A stretch of DNA of 64,000 nt from Brevibacillus brevis (GTDB lineage Bacteria; Bacillota; Bacilli; Brevibacillales; Brevibacillaceae): the NCBI RefSeq assembly GCF_022026395.1, contig NZ_CP041767.1, forward strand, positions 4,398,501 to 4,462,500, given 5' to 3'. This document shows, in pieces, positions 27,124 through 35,297 of this stretch. The first letter of the stretch is position 1, and each line of letters begins with the position of its first letter. The translations under genes and the position numbers were made by a program. A model generated the notes under the pieces. The model worked only from the letters and a program-made list of their open reading frames with translations, ran no database searches and was not told the DNA's origin.

Positions 27124-27957
27124 ATGAAAAAACTATTATTTTCCCTTCTCGCTTCCACTCTGTTAGTCGCATTGGCAGGTTGCGGGTCGTCTTCAACGGG
27201 ACAGCCACCGCAAAATAGTGCCGCTCCTGCCCCAACAGAAGAGAAAAAAGAACAAAACTTGTTGGAAAAAGTAAAAGCCGACGGTAAAATTCTGATCGGA
27301 ACCGAGGGCACATACGCGCCGTTTACGTTCCACGATCAGTCTGGCAAGCTGACGGGCTATGATGTGGAGGTCGTGACAGAGGTAGCGAAGCGCATCGGTG
27401 TTGAGCCTGTGTTTCAAGAAACACAATGGGATGCGATGTTCGCTGGACTTGACTCCAAGCGCTTTGATGTCGTAGCGAATCAGGTAGGCATTCGCCCTGA
27501 TCGTCAGGAAAAATACGATTTCTCCAATCCATATACTGTATCCACAGCGGTCCTTGTCACCCATAAAGACAACACGACCGTAAAAGGCTTTGAGGATATT
27601 AAAGGTTTGAAAGCAGCGCAAACATTGACGAGCAACCTCACCGATATCGCGAAGAAAAACGGAGCGGAAATCGTCGGTGTGGAAGGCTTTAACCAAGCGA
27701 TTGACCTGCTTGTTTCCAAGCGTGTAGACATTACGATCAACGATGGGATTTCCCTGTTGGACTTCATGAAGCAAAAGCCTGATGTTCCTATCAAAATTAT
27801 CGCAAAAGATCCGAACGTAGCGAAAAACGGTTTCCTCTTCCGCAAGGACAGCGCAGAGCTGGTTGATGCATTCAACAAAGCACTGGATGACATGACGAAA
27901 GATGGTACCCTTGCAAAAATATCAGAGAAATGGTTTGGTGCAGATGTCTCTAAGTAG
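27124..27957 (+). CDS. tcyA: Amino acid ABC transporter substrate-binding lipoprotein (TcyA-like), copy 2
   Basis: A 277-residue lipoprotein with lipobox ALAGC (C21) and the same family 3 binding domain as its upstream neighbour (GTEGTYAPFTFHDQSG, WDAMFAGLDSKRFDVVANQVG). It is close in protein sequence to copy 1, but the third codon positions have largely diverged, so the duplication is old. It overlaps the permease gene by 14 bases. By family resemblance it binds cystine. Confidence 0.9.
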   Translation: MKKLLFSLLASTLLVALAGCGSSSTGQPPQNSAAPAPTEEKKEQNLLEKVKADGKILIGTEGTYAPFTFHDQSGKLTGYDVEVVTEVAKRIGVEPVFQETQWDAMFAGLDSKRFDVVANQVGIRPDRQEKYDFSNPYTVSTAVLVTHKDNTTVKGFEDIKGLKAAQTLTSNLTDIAKKNGAEIVGVEGFNQAIDLLVSKRVDITINDGISLLDFMKQKPDVPIKIIAKDPNVAKNGFLFRKDSAELVDAFNKALDDMTKDGTLAKISEKWFGADVSK

Positions 27958-28639
27958 CTTCTTTGAAAACCCAGAACGCCTGAACCGATGGATCGATATC
28001 GCGCAAAGCTCCTTTCTTCCCCTGTTGAAAGGAGCCTTGCTCTATTCTTTAACAATCGCCATCGCTGCCTTTTTCATTGGTCTAATCTTAGCGGTTCTCA
28101 CTGCGCTTGCACGTCTATCCGGCATAAAGCCGCTGATTGCCATCGCCCGCTTTTATGTATCGATCATTCGCGGTACCCCTTTATTGGTCCAATTGTTCAT
28201 CATTTTTTACGGATTGCCGAGCATCGGCTTGATGATCGATCCGATACCATCGGCAATCATCGGCTTCTCTCTCAGCGTAGGTGCCTACTCCTCCGAGGTA
28301 GTACGTGCCGCGATCTTGTCCATACACAAAGGACAATGGGAAGCAGCCTACTCCCTGGGGATGACCTACTGGCAAGCACTGCGCAGAGTCGTGCTCCCTC
28401 AGGCAGCTCGCGTCTCCATTCCTCCTTTGTCCAATTCGTTTATTAGTTTGGTCAAGGATACTTCGCTGGCTTCGGTCGTTCTGGTTCCGGAGATGTTTCG
28501 CAAAGCCCAGGAAGTCGTTGCTGCGACATATGAGCCGCTGCTCGTCTATGTGGAAGCGGCCCTTATCTACTGGGTGATTTGTTTCGTACTCTCCATTATC
28601 CAGGATCGCATCGAAAACAAGCTGGACCGTTATGTCTAA
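27944..28639 (+). CDS. tcyB: Amino acid ABC transporter permease (TcyB-like)
   Basis: A 231-residue HisMQ-type permease with five hydrophobic segments, the typical N-terminal LLKGALLYSLTIAIAAFFIGLILAV, and the ATPase-contact EAA loop WEAAYSLGMTYWQALRRVVLPQAARVSIPPL (about residues 128-158). The ATG at 27944 lies inside the end of the binding-protein gene, so translation is coupled. Only one permease gene is present, as in the tcyABC arrangement. Confidence 0.92.
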   Translation: MSLSSFFENPERLNRWIDIAQSSFLPLLKGALLYSLTIAIAAFFIGLILAVLTALARLSGIKPLIAIARFYVSIIRGTPLLVQLFIIFYGLPSIGLMIDPIPSAIIGFSLSVGAYSSEVVRAAILSIHKGQWEAAYSLGMTYWQALRRVVLPQAARVSIPPLSNSFISLVKDTSLASVVLVPEMFRKAQEVVAATYEPLLVYVEAALIYWVICFVLSIIQDRIENKLDRYV

Positions 28640-28656
28640 AAAGCAGGTGAAAACGA

Positions 28657-29391
28657 ATGATTACGATCACGGATGTGCATAAACAATTCAACACCTTACA
28701 TGTGCTCAAAGGAATTTCCCTCTCGGTGGAAAAAGGAAAGGTAGTCGTTATCATCGGTCCTTCTGGCTCCGGGAAGACAACCTTGCTTCGCTGCCTGAAT
28801 GCACTTGAGGTTCCGACCAGCGGCAGCGTCCAAATTGGCGACGTCAAGCTGGACTTTTCCAAAAAAGTAGAGAGAACAAGTATTCCGAAGCTGCGTAAGC
28901 AGACAGGGATGGTGTTCCAAAACTACAATCTGTTCCCTCACATGACAGCCGTTGAAAATGTCATGGAGGGGCCTGTCACTGTCAAAAAGGAAGACAAAGA
29001 AAAAGCACGCACGAAAGCCGTTGCTCTCCTGAAAAAGGTCGGTCTCGGCGACAAGCTGGACCATTTTCCGGCACAGTTGTCTGGCGGACAGCAGCAGCGC
29101 GTAGGGATTGCGCGGGCATTGGCGATGGACCCGCAAGTCATGCTATTTGACGAGCCTACCTCCGCTCTCGACCCGGAGCTCGTTGGCGAAGTGTTGAAGG
29201 TGATGAAGGAGCTTGCCCAGGAAGGAATGACAATGATCGTTGTCACGCACGAGATGGGGTTCGCCCGGGAAGTGGCCGACGAAGTTATTTTCATGGACCA
29301 AGGCGTCATCGTGGAGCGAGATACACCTTCCCATTTGTTTGCAAAGCCGCGTGAGGAACGCACACGTCAGTTCTTGCAGCATTTGAAGTAG
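28657..29391 (+). CDS. tcyC: Amino acid ABC transporter ATP-binding protein (TcyC-like)
   Basis: A 244-residue ATPase of the GlnQ/HisP group with Walker [10 protein letters not shown] (about residues 34-42), signature [15 protein letters not shown] (about 140-154), Walker [15 protein letters not shown] and the H-loop [14 protein letters not shown]. It energises the binding protein-permease complex at the membrane. Start 17 bases after the permease stop; the operon ends in the hairpin that follows. Confidence 0.94.
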   Translation: MITITDVHKQFNTLHVLKGISLSVEKGKVVVIIGPSGSGKTTLLRCLNALEVPTSGSVQIGDVKLDFSKKVERTSIPKLRKQTGMVFQNYNLFPHMTAVENVMEGPVTVKKEDKEKARTKAVALLKKVGLGDKLDHFPAQLSGGQQQRVGIARALAMDPQVMLFDEPTSALDPELVGEVLKVMKELAQEGMTMIVVTHEMGFAREVADEVIFMDQGVIVERDTPSHLFAKPREERTRQFLQHLK

Positions 29392-29400
29392 TGACCAGAA

Positions 29401-29445
29401 AAAAGACTCTGTCTCTCGTATTAAGAGCACAGAGTCTTTTCTTTG
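29401..29445. terminator. Bidirectional terminator after the cystine-type operon
   Basis: AAAAGACTCTGT and ACAGAGTCTTTT form a 12-bp stem with tracts on both sides. It also serves the small minus-strand gene that follows. Confidence 0.9.
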
Positions 29446-29455
29446 TACGATTGCC

Positions 29456-29548
29456 TTAATCATCAATGAAACAAATCACTAGAAAAATAATAATGAGAAT
29501 CCAAATGAACCCGCCACCAAAAAAGAAGCCACCGCGATTGCAACCCAT
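29456..29548 (-). CDS. YjcZ-like small sporulation peptide
   Basis: A 30-residue peptide (MGCNRGGFFFGGGF, then a 14-residue hydrophobic stretch and CFIDD). A Gly/aromatic-rich head followed by one membrane segment is the pattern of YjcZ-type spore-associated peptides. The start has AGGAGAGGAAG upstream and a terminator follows, so it is a real gene although very short. Confidence 0.75.
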   Translation of the reverse strand: MGCNRGGFFFGGGFIWILIIIFLVICFIDD

Positions 29549-29817
29549 AATCTTCCTCTCCTCTCATTGAGATCAGATGGAAGCACCGATCAGCTGACAA
29601 GGATCAGTACTCCATTCAGCTTATGAAAACCGCATCTCTCCTGTATGGATGCCTGTCTATCCCAGCGATCAAAAAGAAAAAAAACGGGTGCCTGCCCCTC
29701 GGCCTTTATACAAAACCTAAAATTAACAAATGCTTCATGTTCTCTCTACTCTTCCTTAACATCAGACATCTATCATGAATGTGTCAGACCCTACGATGGA
29801 CATTACGTCCTCCATTT

Positions 29818-29858
29818 CCGCCCGAATAGCCCCCTTCTACATCGGGCGGGCTTTTTTT
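29818..29858 (+). terminator. Orphan terminator upstream of the SnoaL-like gene
   Basis: CCGCCCGA / TCGGGCGG with a 16-nt loop and seven T. No gene precedes it on this strand for about 430 bases, so it must end a short non-coding transcript or attenuate the next gene. The stretch 29549-29817 shows nothing else. Confidence 0.8.
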
Positions 29859-29924
29859 CTTTGCCGCAAACCTATAAAATATGGATAAATAGACCATTTT
29901 TTAGCGGAGAGAGGGAATTACTTC

Positions 29925-30299
29925 ATGGAAGAATATAAACGGGCGTTAGCGCAATATATTGACGCTACCAATACACATGACTTTGCCAATGTAGAAAAAG
30001 TGCTTCATCCGAATGCCATTTACTGGTTTTCTGACAAGACGTGTACATCCATGAGTGAGATCCGCGCTTACTTTGAAAATGCATGGCATCTGATCAAGGA
30101 TGAAGTCTATGCAGCTACGGATGTCCAGTGGATTGCTGTCGATCAAAGATCCGCTAGCTGTGTATATACGTATCAATATCAAGGCTATTACAACGGGGAA
30201 TTCGTCAAGGGAAGTGGTAGAGCCACGAATATTTTTACGAAAACAGAGACAGATGAATGGAAGCTCATTCATGAGCATTTGAGCGGCAAAGTTGAGTAA
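29925..30299 (+). CDS. SnoaL-like/NTF2-fold protein
   Basis: A 124-residue soluble protein of the cystatin-like NTF2 superfamily. The N-terminal helix (MEEYKRALAQYIDATNTHDFANVEKVLHPNAIYW), then TSMSEIRAYFENAWHLIKDEVY and a four-strand C-terminal sheet fit SnoaL/DUF4440 proteins. These are small polyketide-cyclase-like or unknown-ligand proteins. The start has GAGAGGG upstream. Function is not predictable. Confidence 0.78.
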   Translation: MEEYKRALAQYIDATNTHDFANVEKVLHPNAIYWFSDKTCTSMSEIRAYFENAWHLIKDEVYAATDVQWIAVDQRSASCVYTYQYQGYYNGEFVKGSGRATNIFTKTETDEWKLIHEHLSGKVE

Positions 30300-30309
30300 G
30301 AAAAAAATA

Positions 30310-30335
30310 AAAGCCTCGCTAGGAAGAAAGGCTTT
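30310..30335 (-). terminator. Terminator of the nucleotidyltransferase gene
   Basis: AAAGCCT / AGGCTTT, followed on the minus strand by TTATTTTTTT. Confidence 0.65.
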
Positions 30336-30346
30336 CTTGGTAAGTC

Positions 30347-30377
30347 GAGACCCCTTTTGGTAGGGGTCTCATTTCTT
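30347..30377 (+). terminator. Terminator of the SnoaL-like gene
   Basis: GAGACCCC / GGGGTCTC with an 8-nt loop, then ATTTCTTTTTTT. Confidence 0.85.
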
Positions 30378-30387
30378 TTTTTATCCA

Positions 30388-31158
30388 TTAAAAAGGAATT
30401 CGTTCTGAATGAATCACATACTGATGCTGTGCAGCCCACTCTTGGAGACCATCCCAGAATGCTTCGCAAGCGGTAACGATTTTTGCTGGATCAGTCAAAT
30501 CCCCCGTCATTACCAAGCTGGCTACCTGATCGAATCCAGCCGGACGATGCGGCAATTCCAGCGCTTCTGGCAAAACCTTGGCCCCTGTTGAGTATAGCTG
30601 TCGGTTATGCAGCCCGATCAACATCGCACCGTATTGGGCAAACTCCATAGCCAAATAGGGCAGATAGGTGTGGGGGCCGTTTAGATTTACGTTTCGCAGC
30701 TTGCCAATAAACTCATACATTTCCCCTACGAGAATACCGTTGATATTCTCTGTGAACGCTTCCTGCGACGGTGATTCTGCTGCTTTTTTGAGCGTTTCAA
30801 AAAAGCCCTTCGGATCGTACAGACTGAGCGGAGAAAAGAATGGGCCATGTGTCAGCGGCCAATCATCCTCGACAGTAGCAGCAGTGTTCAGCAAAACATC
30901 TGCACTGCACACATTCACTTCCGCCTTCCAAGGTCCCGCTGACCATTCGTAGCTAAATTCTATTTCTTCCCCTGTTTCTTCTAGTACACAAAACATCTCG
31001 ATATCCGAATAAGGGCCGTCTGTCCCGCGAGAGATGGAACCATACACCCCAATGGCCAGAACCTTTTCTTTGTACACTTCATGCAATCTCGCAGCAATTT
31101 CTTGGCAGGTTTGAAATCGTTCACTTCGAGAAATTTTTACAGGTCCATTCATGTTCAT
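30388..31158 (-). CDS. ANT(4')-like aminoglycoside nucleotidyltransferase
   Basis: A 256-residue protein closely following kanamycin nucleotidyltransferase (ANT(4')-Ia, AadD) over its full length. The N-terminal catalytic motif is GVYGSISRGTDGPYSDIEMF (GS...DxE metal site, about residues 38-57), then DWPLTHGPFF, GAMLIGLHNRQLYSTGA and a C-terminal IQEW-like WAAQH...RIPF. That family transfers AMP to the 4' hydroxyl of kanamycin, tobramycin and neomycin. Local composition is like the neighbours and no mobile element lies beside it, so it looks chromosomal. Resistance is inferred, not shown. Confidence 0.88.
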   Translation of the reverse strand: MNMNGPVKISRSERFQTCQEIAARLHEVYKEKVLAIGVYGSISRGTDGPYSDIEMFCVLEETGEEIEFSYEWSAGPWKAEVNVCSADVLLNTAATVEDDWPLTHGPFFSPLSLYDPKGFFETLKKAAESPSQEAFTENINGILVGEMYEFIGKLRNVNLNGPHTYLPYLAMEFAQYGAMLIGLHNRQLYSTGAKVLPEALELPHRPAGFDQVASLVMTGDLTDPAKIVTACEAFWDGLQEWAAQHQYVIHSERIPF

Positions 31159-31327
31159 TTACGTACATCTCCCTTGAAATAATGTGAGGTGAGCTGACAC
31201 AAATACATGAATGGAGGACCTCGGGATTAACGGGGGACTTTTTTTGGATGCATGTGAACTTCCTCCCATCGACCAGATCGTACTGTTCGTCATGATATGC
31301 ATTTATTTTACCAAGGAAAGGAAAATC

Positions 31328-32251
31328 TTACGAGTGATTATTATTGATGGCGGAAGCCTGGGCGTTGTCGATGGCCGATTGAATATACGCTTGTAGCGTA
31401 TCGATGAAGGTACGAGCCGCGAACCCCATATATTTGTCCTTGCGATAAACCAGACAGATGTCTTGGCTGGGTGTCGGATGCAAGAGATTGATGATCGCAA
31501 TCTCGTCGTCGTTTACGTTTTGCAGCAGTAAGCTAGGCAGGATACAGCCCCCGATCCCCTTTTTTACAAGACTCAATTGAGACTGGAGTGTAGTTGTTTC
31601 GATATGAGGCTGCAAACGAAAGCCTTCCTGTATGCAATAGCGATTGATGAGCTGTCTTGCTTGATGATCCGGCGGAAACATTACCATTTTCACATCTTGA
31701 AGCTGACCAAACTTAATTGCCTTTTCCTTGGCGAGTGGATGTGCGCGATGAACGGCAAGCGCGAACTCTTCATGAAATAGCGGAATGACAGTGATTCTCT
31801 CATCCGGCTCAGGTAACACAGTCACGCCCAAATCAATCTCGCCGGATGTGATTTGCTCCACGATTCTTGTAGACTCTATGACGGATAAAGATGTTTTCGG
31901 ATACAAGCGGTGGAATTCTACAAGAAGAGCATCAAACAATAAATCGGCATCGCCAGGCAAGACACCGATCGTAAGCGTGCCCCCTTCGTTGTTTTTCATG
32001 GCAGCAATCGCTTCGCGTGCGTAATCGATATGGGAAAAAACATGCCGACTCTGTTCCAGCAATACCTTTCCTGCTTCTGTCAGTGTGATTCGCTTGCCTA
32101 AACGGTCAAACAGCGGGACACCCAGCTCACTCTCTAAAAACTTGATTTGCTGGCTGAGATTGGACTGCGAGGTACACAGCTTTTCTGAGGCCCGGGAAAA
32201 ATGCATTTCCTCACATATTGCCATAAAATACTCCAATTGCCTGAGCTCCAT
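31328..32251 (-). CDS. LysR family transcriptional regulator
   Basis: A 307-residue regulator with an N-terminal winged helix (MELRQLEYFMAICEEMHFSRASEKL, about residues 1-60) and a periplasmic-binding-like effector domain (about 90-295, TLTIGVLPGDADLLFDALL). The start at 32251 is preferred to an earlier ATG because AGAGGTG lies 6 bases upstream and the protein begins at the usual LysR N-terminus. It diverges from the DinB-like gene, which it may control. Confidence 0.92.
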   Translation of the reverse strand: MELRQLEYFMAICEEMHFSRASEKLCTSQSNLSQQIKFLESELGVPLFDRLGKRITLTEAGKVLLEQSRHVFSHIDYAREAIAAMKNNEGGTLTIGVLPGDADLLFDALLVEFHRLYPKTSLSVIESTRIVEQITSGEIDLGVTVLPEPDERITVIPLFHEEFALAVHRAHPLAKEKAIKFGQLQDVKMVMFPPDHQARQLINRYCIQEGFRLQPHIETTTLQSQLSLVKKGIGGCILPSLLLQNVNDDEIAIINLLHPTPSQDICLVYRKDKYMGFAARTFIDTLQAYIQSAIDNAQASAINNNHS

Positions 32252-32395
32252 TGCTTCACCTCTTGCGTCCATTATCATTTTTACTAATCATTCTAATCGG
32301 AAAAGCATGATTGTTCCGTTTTCCCCTACGACGTACACTTTAGTTGACGGTAAGAGCGCTGTCAATCATAGGAAAATGATAGGGAGGTTTGTCTC

Positions 32396-32878
32396 ATGTC
32401 TCAAAGCATGATCGCTACAGCCACATCCGTTCGTCAAATTGGCCTGCAACAGATTCCATTGATTCCTGAGGAGCTATTGGATGTTCAATCCCCCGCTTTT
32501 TCAAATACACTTCGCTGGAATATCGGGCATATCGTCTTTTGTTTTCAACATTTCCTGTCCATCGGCTTGCCTTACCAATCTGACCTGCCCGCTTCTTACG
32601 CGACTCTTTTTCAGACCGGAACGAAGCCTGCTGACTGGACGACTGCACCACCCTCGAAAGATGAGCTGATTCACTACCTATCCGTACAGCTAGATCTGCT
32701 GGCCTCCGTCACCCCTGGCGAGCTAGAAGCAGCTTTGCCTGCCCCCATTACTATGGGTCCCTTCCAGTTTGCGACGGTAGGCGAAGTCTTTAACTTTGCC
32801 GTCATGCACGAATCCATCCATCTAGGGATCATTTCCAGCATGGTAAAAGTCATAGCGCAGGAAGCAACAGCAAAGTAG
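32396..32878 (+). CDS. DinB-like family protein
   Basis: A 160-residue four-helix-bundle protein. Conserved histidines that bind metal in this family are seen in RWNIGHIVFCFQHF (about residues 40-53) and VMHESIHLG (about 138-146). DinB/YfiT proteins are metal-dependent, some acting as thiol transferases with bacillithiol. It is divergent from the LysR gene; the start follows GGGAGG. Confidence 0.85.
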   Translation: MSQSMIATATSVRQIGLQQIPLIPEELLDVQSPAFSNTLRWNIGHIVFCFQHFLSIGLPYQSDLPASYATLFQTGTKPADWTTAPPSKDELIHYLSVQLDLLASVTPGELEAALPAPITMGPFQFATVGEVFNFAVMHESIHLGIISSMVKVIAQEATAK

Positions 32879-32882
32879 TTGC

Positions 32883-32917
32883 AAAAAAACGAGACCATTC
32901 GAAGGTCTCGTTTTTTC
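32883..32917. terminator. Bidirectional terminator
   Basis: ACGAGACC / GGTCTCGT between convergent genes, with A7 and T6 tracts. Confidence 0.9.
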
Positions 32918-32919
32918 GT

Positions 32920-33462
32920 TTATTCGAACCGAGTGAACTTTTCTTCGGCAGGTGTGCGCGTGCGTGCTGCTGGTACATTTTCCTGATCAAAAAAGCCAAG
33001 GTGCAGGAAACCAACGATTTTCTCTCCTGGCGCAACACCCAAGATAGCGTGTGCCTTCGGGTCCCAGTTGTGCGCGTTTGTTTTCCAGACGACGCCTAAT
33101 CCACGCTCCCATGCGAGCAACTGGAAGTTTTGAATGAGAGCAGCCGTCGCACTGAAATCTTCTTCCCATTGTTTTTGGCGCGGATCTTCTTTCATGATCA
33201 CGACCAAATAGGCTGCCGGCTGGTTGTACATGTCTCTGCGCGCCTGATGGGCTTCTGGAGGATAGCAGGTGATCAGCTTCTCCACAAACGCTTCTTTTTT
33301 CTCTGAAGATACAAACAAAAATCTCCACGGCTCACGAATACCATGGTTCGGCGCGTATACGGCGTCATTCAACAGCTCCAGAACAAGTTCTTCGGACACA
33401 GTATCTGGTTTATAGTCTTTTTTAATAGAGCGGCGCTCTCGAATGATTTTGGCAATGGACAC
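32920..33462 (-). CDS. Nitroreductase family protein
   Basis: A 180-residue FMN-dependent oxidoreductase of the small YdjA/YfhC type. It opens with MSIAKIIRERRSIKKDYKPD, carries APNHGIREPWRFLFV (about residues 38-52) and ends with the glycine-rich GVAPGEKIVGFLHLGF. The GTG at 33462 is preferred over 33471 because AGAGG would otherwise touch the start codon. A Fur-box-like site 34 bases upstream suggests iron-dependent control. Confidence 0.85.
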   Translation of the reverse strand: MSIAKIIRERRSIKKDYKPDTVSEELVLELLNDAVYAPNHGIREPWRFLFVSSEKKEAFVEKLITCYPPEAHQARRDMYNQPAAYLVVIMKEDPRQKQWEEDFSATAALIQNFQLLAWERGLGVVWKTNAHNWDPKAHAILGVAPGEKIVGFLHLGFFDQENVPAARTRTPAEEKFTRFE

Positions 33463-33495
33463 AACGGTCACCCTCTTCTTTTAGACTTTGCACTT

Positions 33496-33510
33496 TGATA
33501 ATGGTTATCA
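33496..33510. promoter_or_regulatory. Fur-box-like operator
   Basis: TGATAATGGTTATCA matches the 7-1-7 Fur consensus TGATAATNATTATCA at 13 of the 14 defined positions. It lies just downstream of a possible promoter (TTGACG, 16 bases, TATGTT, minus strand) of the nitroreductase gene. Confidence 0.7.
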
Positions 33511-33627
33511 GTCTTATTCAGAACATATGTTATCGTGTACACTCGTCAAAATCAAGTAAGAAGTAAACGAAACTGCACACCACGCTTTCAAGGATATGGT
33601 AAACTTTTGGACGAGGAGGGATGTAGC

Positions 33628-34344
33628 TTGGACAGACAGCGCCCAGCTCTCATAAAGCCCGGATTTTTCAGTATCGATGCGCCAGCAGACAGGCGACGCA
33701 ACGAATTTGACTTTCATAATGAAGCGTTACTTTTCCACCAGCAGCCCGTCGATTTTGTTTTTTTCGGCGATTCCATCACGCATTGGTGGGATCTCGCTAC
33801 CTTTTTTGGCCGGCCAGATCAGACGATCGTCAATCGTGGAATCGGCGGTGACACAACCGAACAAGCACGCAGACGTTTTGCCGCGGATGTCCTTCAATTA
33901 AAGCCACGTTATGTGGTGATCATGATCGGGATTAACAATACGTGGGCACTGGATACATTCTTGCCTTCCGACCGACTGACACCCCAAGAGATTTGCCAGC
34001 AGGTGACCAGTGATGTAGAAGCAATGGTGCATGCGGCTCTCGAGCAAGGCATTCAGCCCATTCTTTGTTCCCTTTTGCCTACATGCATGGACCGATACGC
34101 ACGCAACCGTGAACGAAATGAGCTCGTCATCACTATCAATGAACGTTTTCAAGTGATTGCTAACCAAACAAACTGTCTCTATGTCGATTATCACTCCCGC
34201 ATGACGGACGCAGATGGCATCACACTGCTCAAGGAATTGGCTGACGACGGGCTTCATCCGCATGTCCTCGGCTACCAGCTCATGGCGACCGTTTTGCGCG
34301 ATACACTTTCTGCACATGACATCTCAATTGGCACACCATCATAA
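33628..34344 (+). CDS. SGNH/GDSL hydrolase
   Basis: A 238-residue esterase-type protein. Block I is FFGDSITHWW (catalytic Ser, about residues 45-54), block II GIGGDT (about 70-75), block III IGINNTW (about 104-110) and block V DDGLHPHVLGY (catalytic Asp and His, about 209-219). The TTG start at 33628 follows GAGGAGG by 8-9 bases. No signal peptide is present, so it should act in the cytoplasm on an acyl or acetyl ester. Substrate unknown. Confidence 0.9.
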   Translation: MDRQRPALIKPGFFSIDAPADRRRNEFDFHNEALLFHQQPVDFVFFGDSITHWWDLATFFGRPDQTIVNRGIGGDTTEQARRRFAADVLQLKPRYVVIMIGINNTWALDTFLPSDRLTPQEICQQVTSDVEAMVHAALEQGIQPILCSLLPTCMDRYARNRERNELVITINERFQVIANQTNCLYVDYHSRMTDADGITLLKELADDGLHPHVLGYQLMATVLRDTLSAHDISIGTPS

Positions 34345-34346
34345 AT

Positions 34347-34384
34347 AAAAAAAAGGATGCGGCTTTTTATGCCCATCCTTTTTT
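34347..34384. terminator. Bidirectional terminator
   Basis: AAAAGGATG... / CATCCTTTT between convergent genes, with long A and T tracts. Confidence 0.88.
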
Positions 34385-34389
34385 ACTGC

Positions 34390-35172
34390 TTATTCCGGTC
34401 GTCGGTCCGTCAGCCAATGCCCACCTGCGATTTTGCCCACTGATGCCATCAAAACAGTCAGATGGGACGTGCCGTCAATGCCTAAATATTCGTTCATGTC
34501 ATGATCCATCCAGTGACCAATCGTCGTTACCCCAAGCCCCAATCCGTTTGCTACCAAATGCAGATTTTGCGACACGTGCCCGGAATCCCACCAAATATAG
34601 CGGTACGCACGTTCTTTGTATTTGTCTTTCGTGCGATCCACCATTGCTGTCCAAACGAAATTGACAGCAGCCCGTCTCGTCACTTCTTGTTCTTCCGTGA
34701 ACAGATAGGCAATCTCGGACGTGTCTTCTTTCTTCAGTTCTTCCAAGCACCAATTCTGTACATCCAGGTGATACAGGCCCTTCTCGAGTCCCTCCACGTT
34801 GTTGATCATCAGGTACGTCTCAATCGGATACAGGGCCCCGGCAGACGGCGTCGTGCGTAATTGATAGTCTCCCATATCATCTGTGATACCCTGTGTACCC
34901 CACAGCAAGAGATTCAATTCGTTAAGCGTCATAGGCTGCTTCAAGAAATTACGCTTGGATCTTCGATTGGCGAGAACCTCCCACAAATCGACGGACGCCG
35001 GAAACTGCGGCTTGCCCAATTCTATGCGGGCAAATACCTCTTCATAGCGCAAATACGTCGCCGGTCTTTTGGAAAAATCGTAACGAGAGGCCCAGCCTTT
35101 TTCCAGCTCGCCTACCCGGTAAGAGGTCGCCTCGATAAATTCATTTGCAATTCGCTGCCATTCGGGATGCAT
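34390..35172 (-). CDS. SagB/ThcOx family oxidoreductase, stand-alone
   Basis: A 260-residue nitroreductase-fold protein of the SagB group. Markers are the N-terminal WEVLANRRSKRNFLKQPMTLNELNLLLWG (about residues 63-91), RTTPSAGALYPIETYL (about 106-121) and the C-terminal GHVSQNLHLVANGLGLGVTTIG (about 197-218). SagB proteins use FMN to oxidise azolines in modified peptides, but lone copies without a cyclodehydratase, as here, have no known substrate. It is divergent from the LysR gene next to it. Confidence 0.86.
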   Translation of the reverse strand: MHPEWQRIANEFIEATSYRVGELEKGWASRYDFSKRPATYLRYEEVFARIELGKPQFPASVDLWEVLANRRSKRNFLKQPMTLNELNLLLWGTQGITDDMGDYQLRTTPSAGALYPIETYLMINNVEGLEKGLYHLDVQNWCLEELKKEDTSEIAYLFTEEQEVTRRAAVNFVWTAMVDRTKDKYKERAYRYIWWDSGHVSQNLHLVANGLGLGVTTIGHWMDHDMNEYLGIDGTSHLTVLMASVGKIAGGHWLTDRRPE

Positions 35173-35239
35173 CTATGTTCCTCCTCGTATGTTCTTGGTG
35201 GTGATGTCTTTTACTATACGAAGCTCTTTTCCATTAGTA

Positions 35240-35292
35240 AAACAATGATTTATAATATCTTTCATAAGATAAAACTAATGAAAAGGAACGTG
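35240..35292. promoter_or_regulatory. Inverted repeat in the sagB-like/lysR promoter region
   Basis: CTTTTCCATTAGT on the left and ACTAATGAAAAG on the right form a near-perfect inverted repeat across the divergent promoters, ending near the lysR ribosome site. This is a likely binding region for the LysR protein. Confidence 0.45.
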
Positions 35293-35297
35293 GAGAC

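Noticed and set aside
31211..31396. 61-residue + strand frame beside lysR
   Set aside because: It overlaps the end of the LysR gene on the other strand; GGGGG-like upstream bases are not enough to support it.
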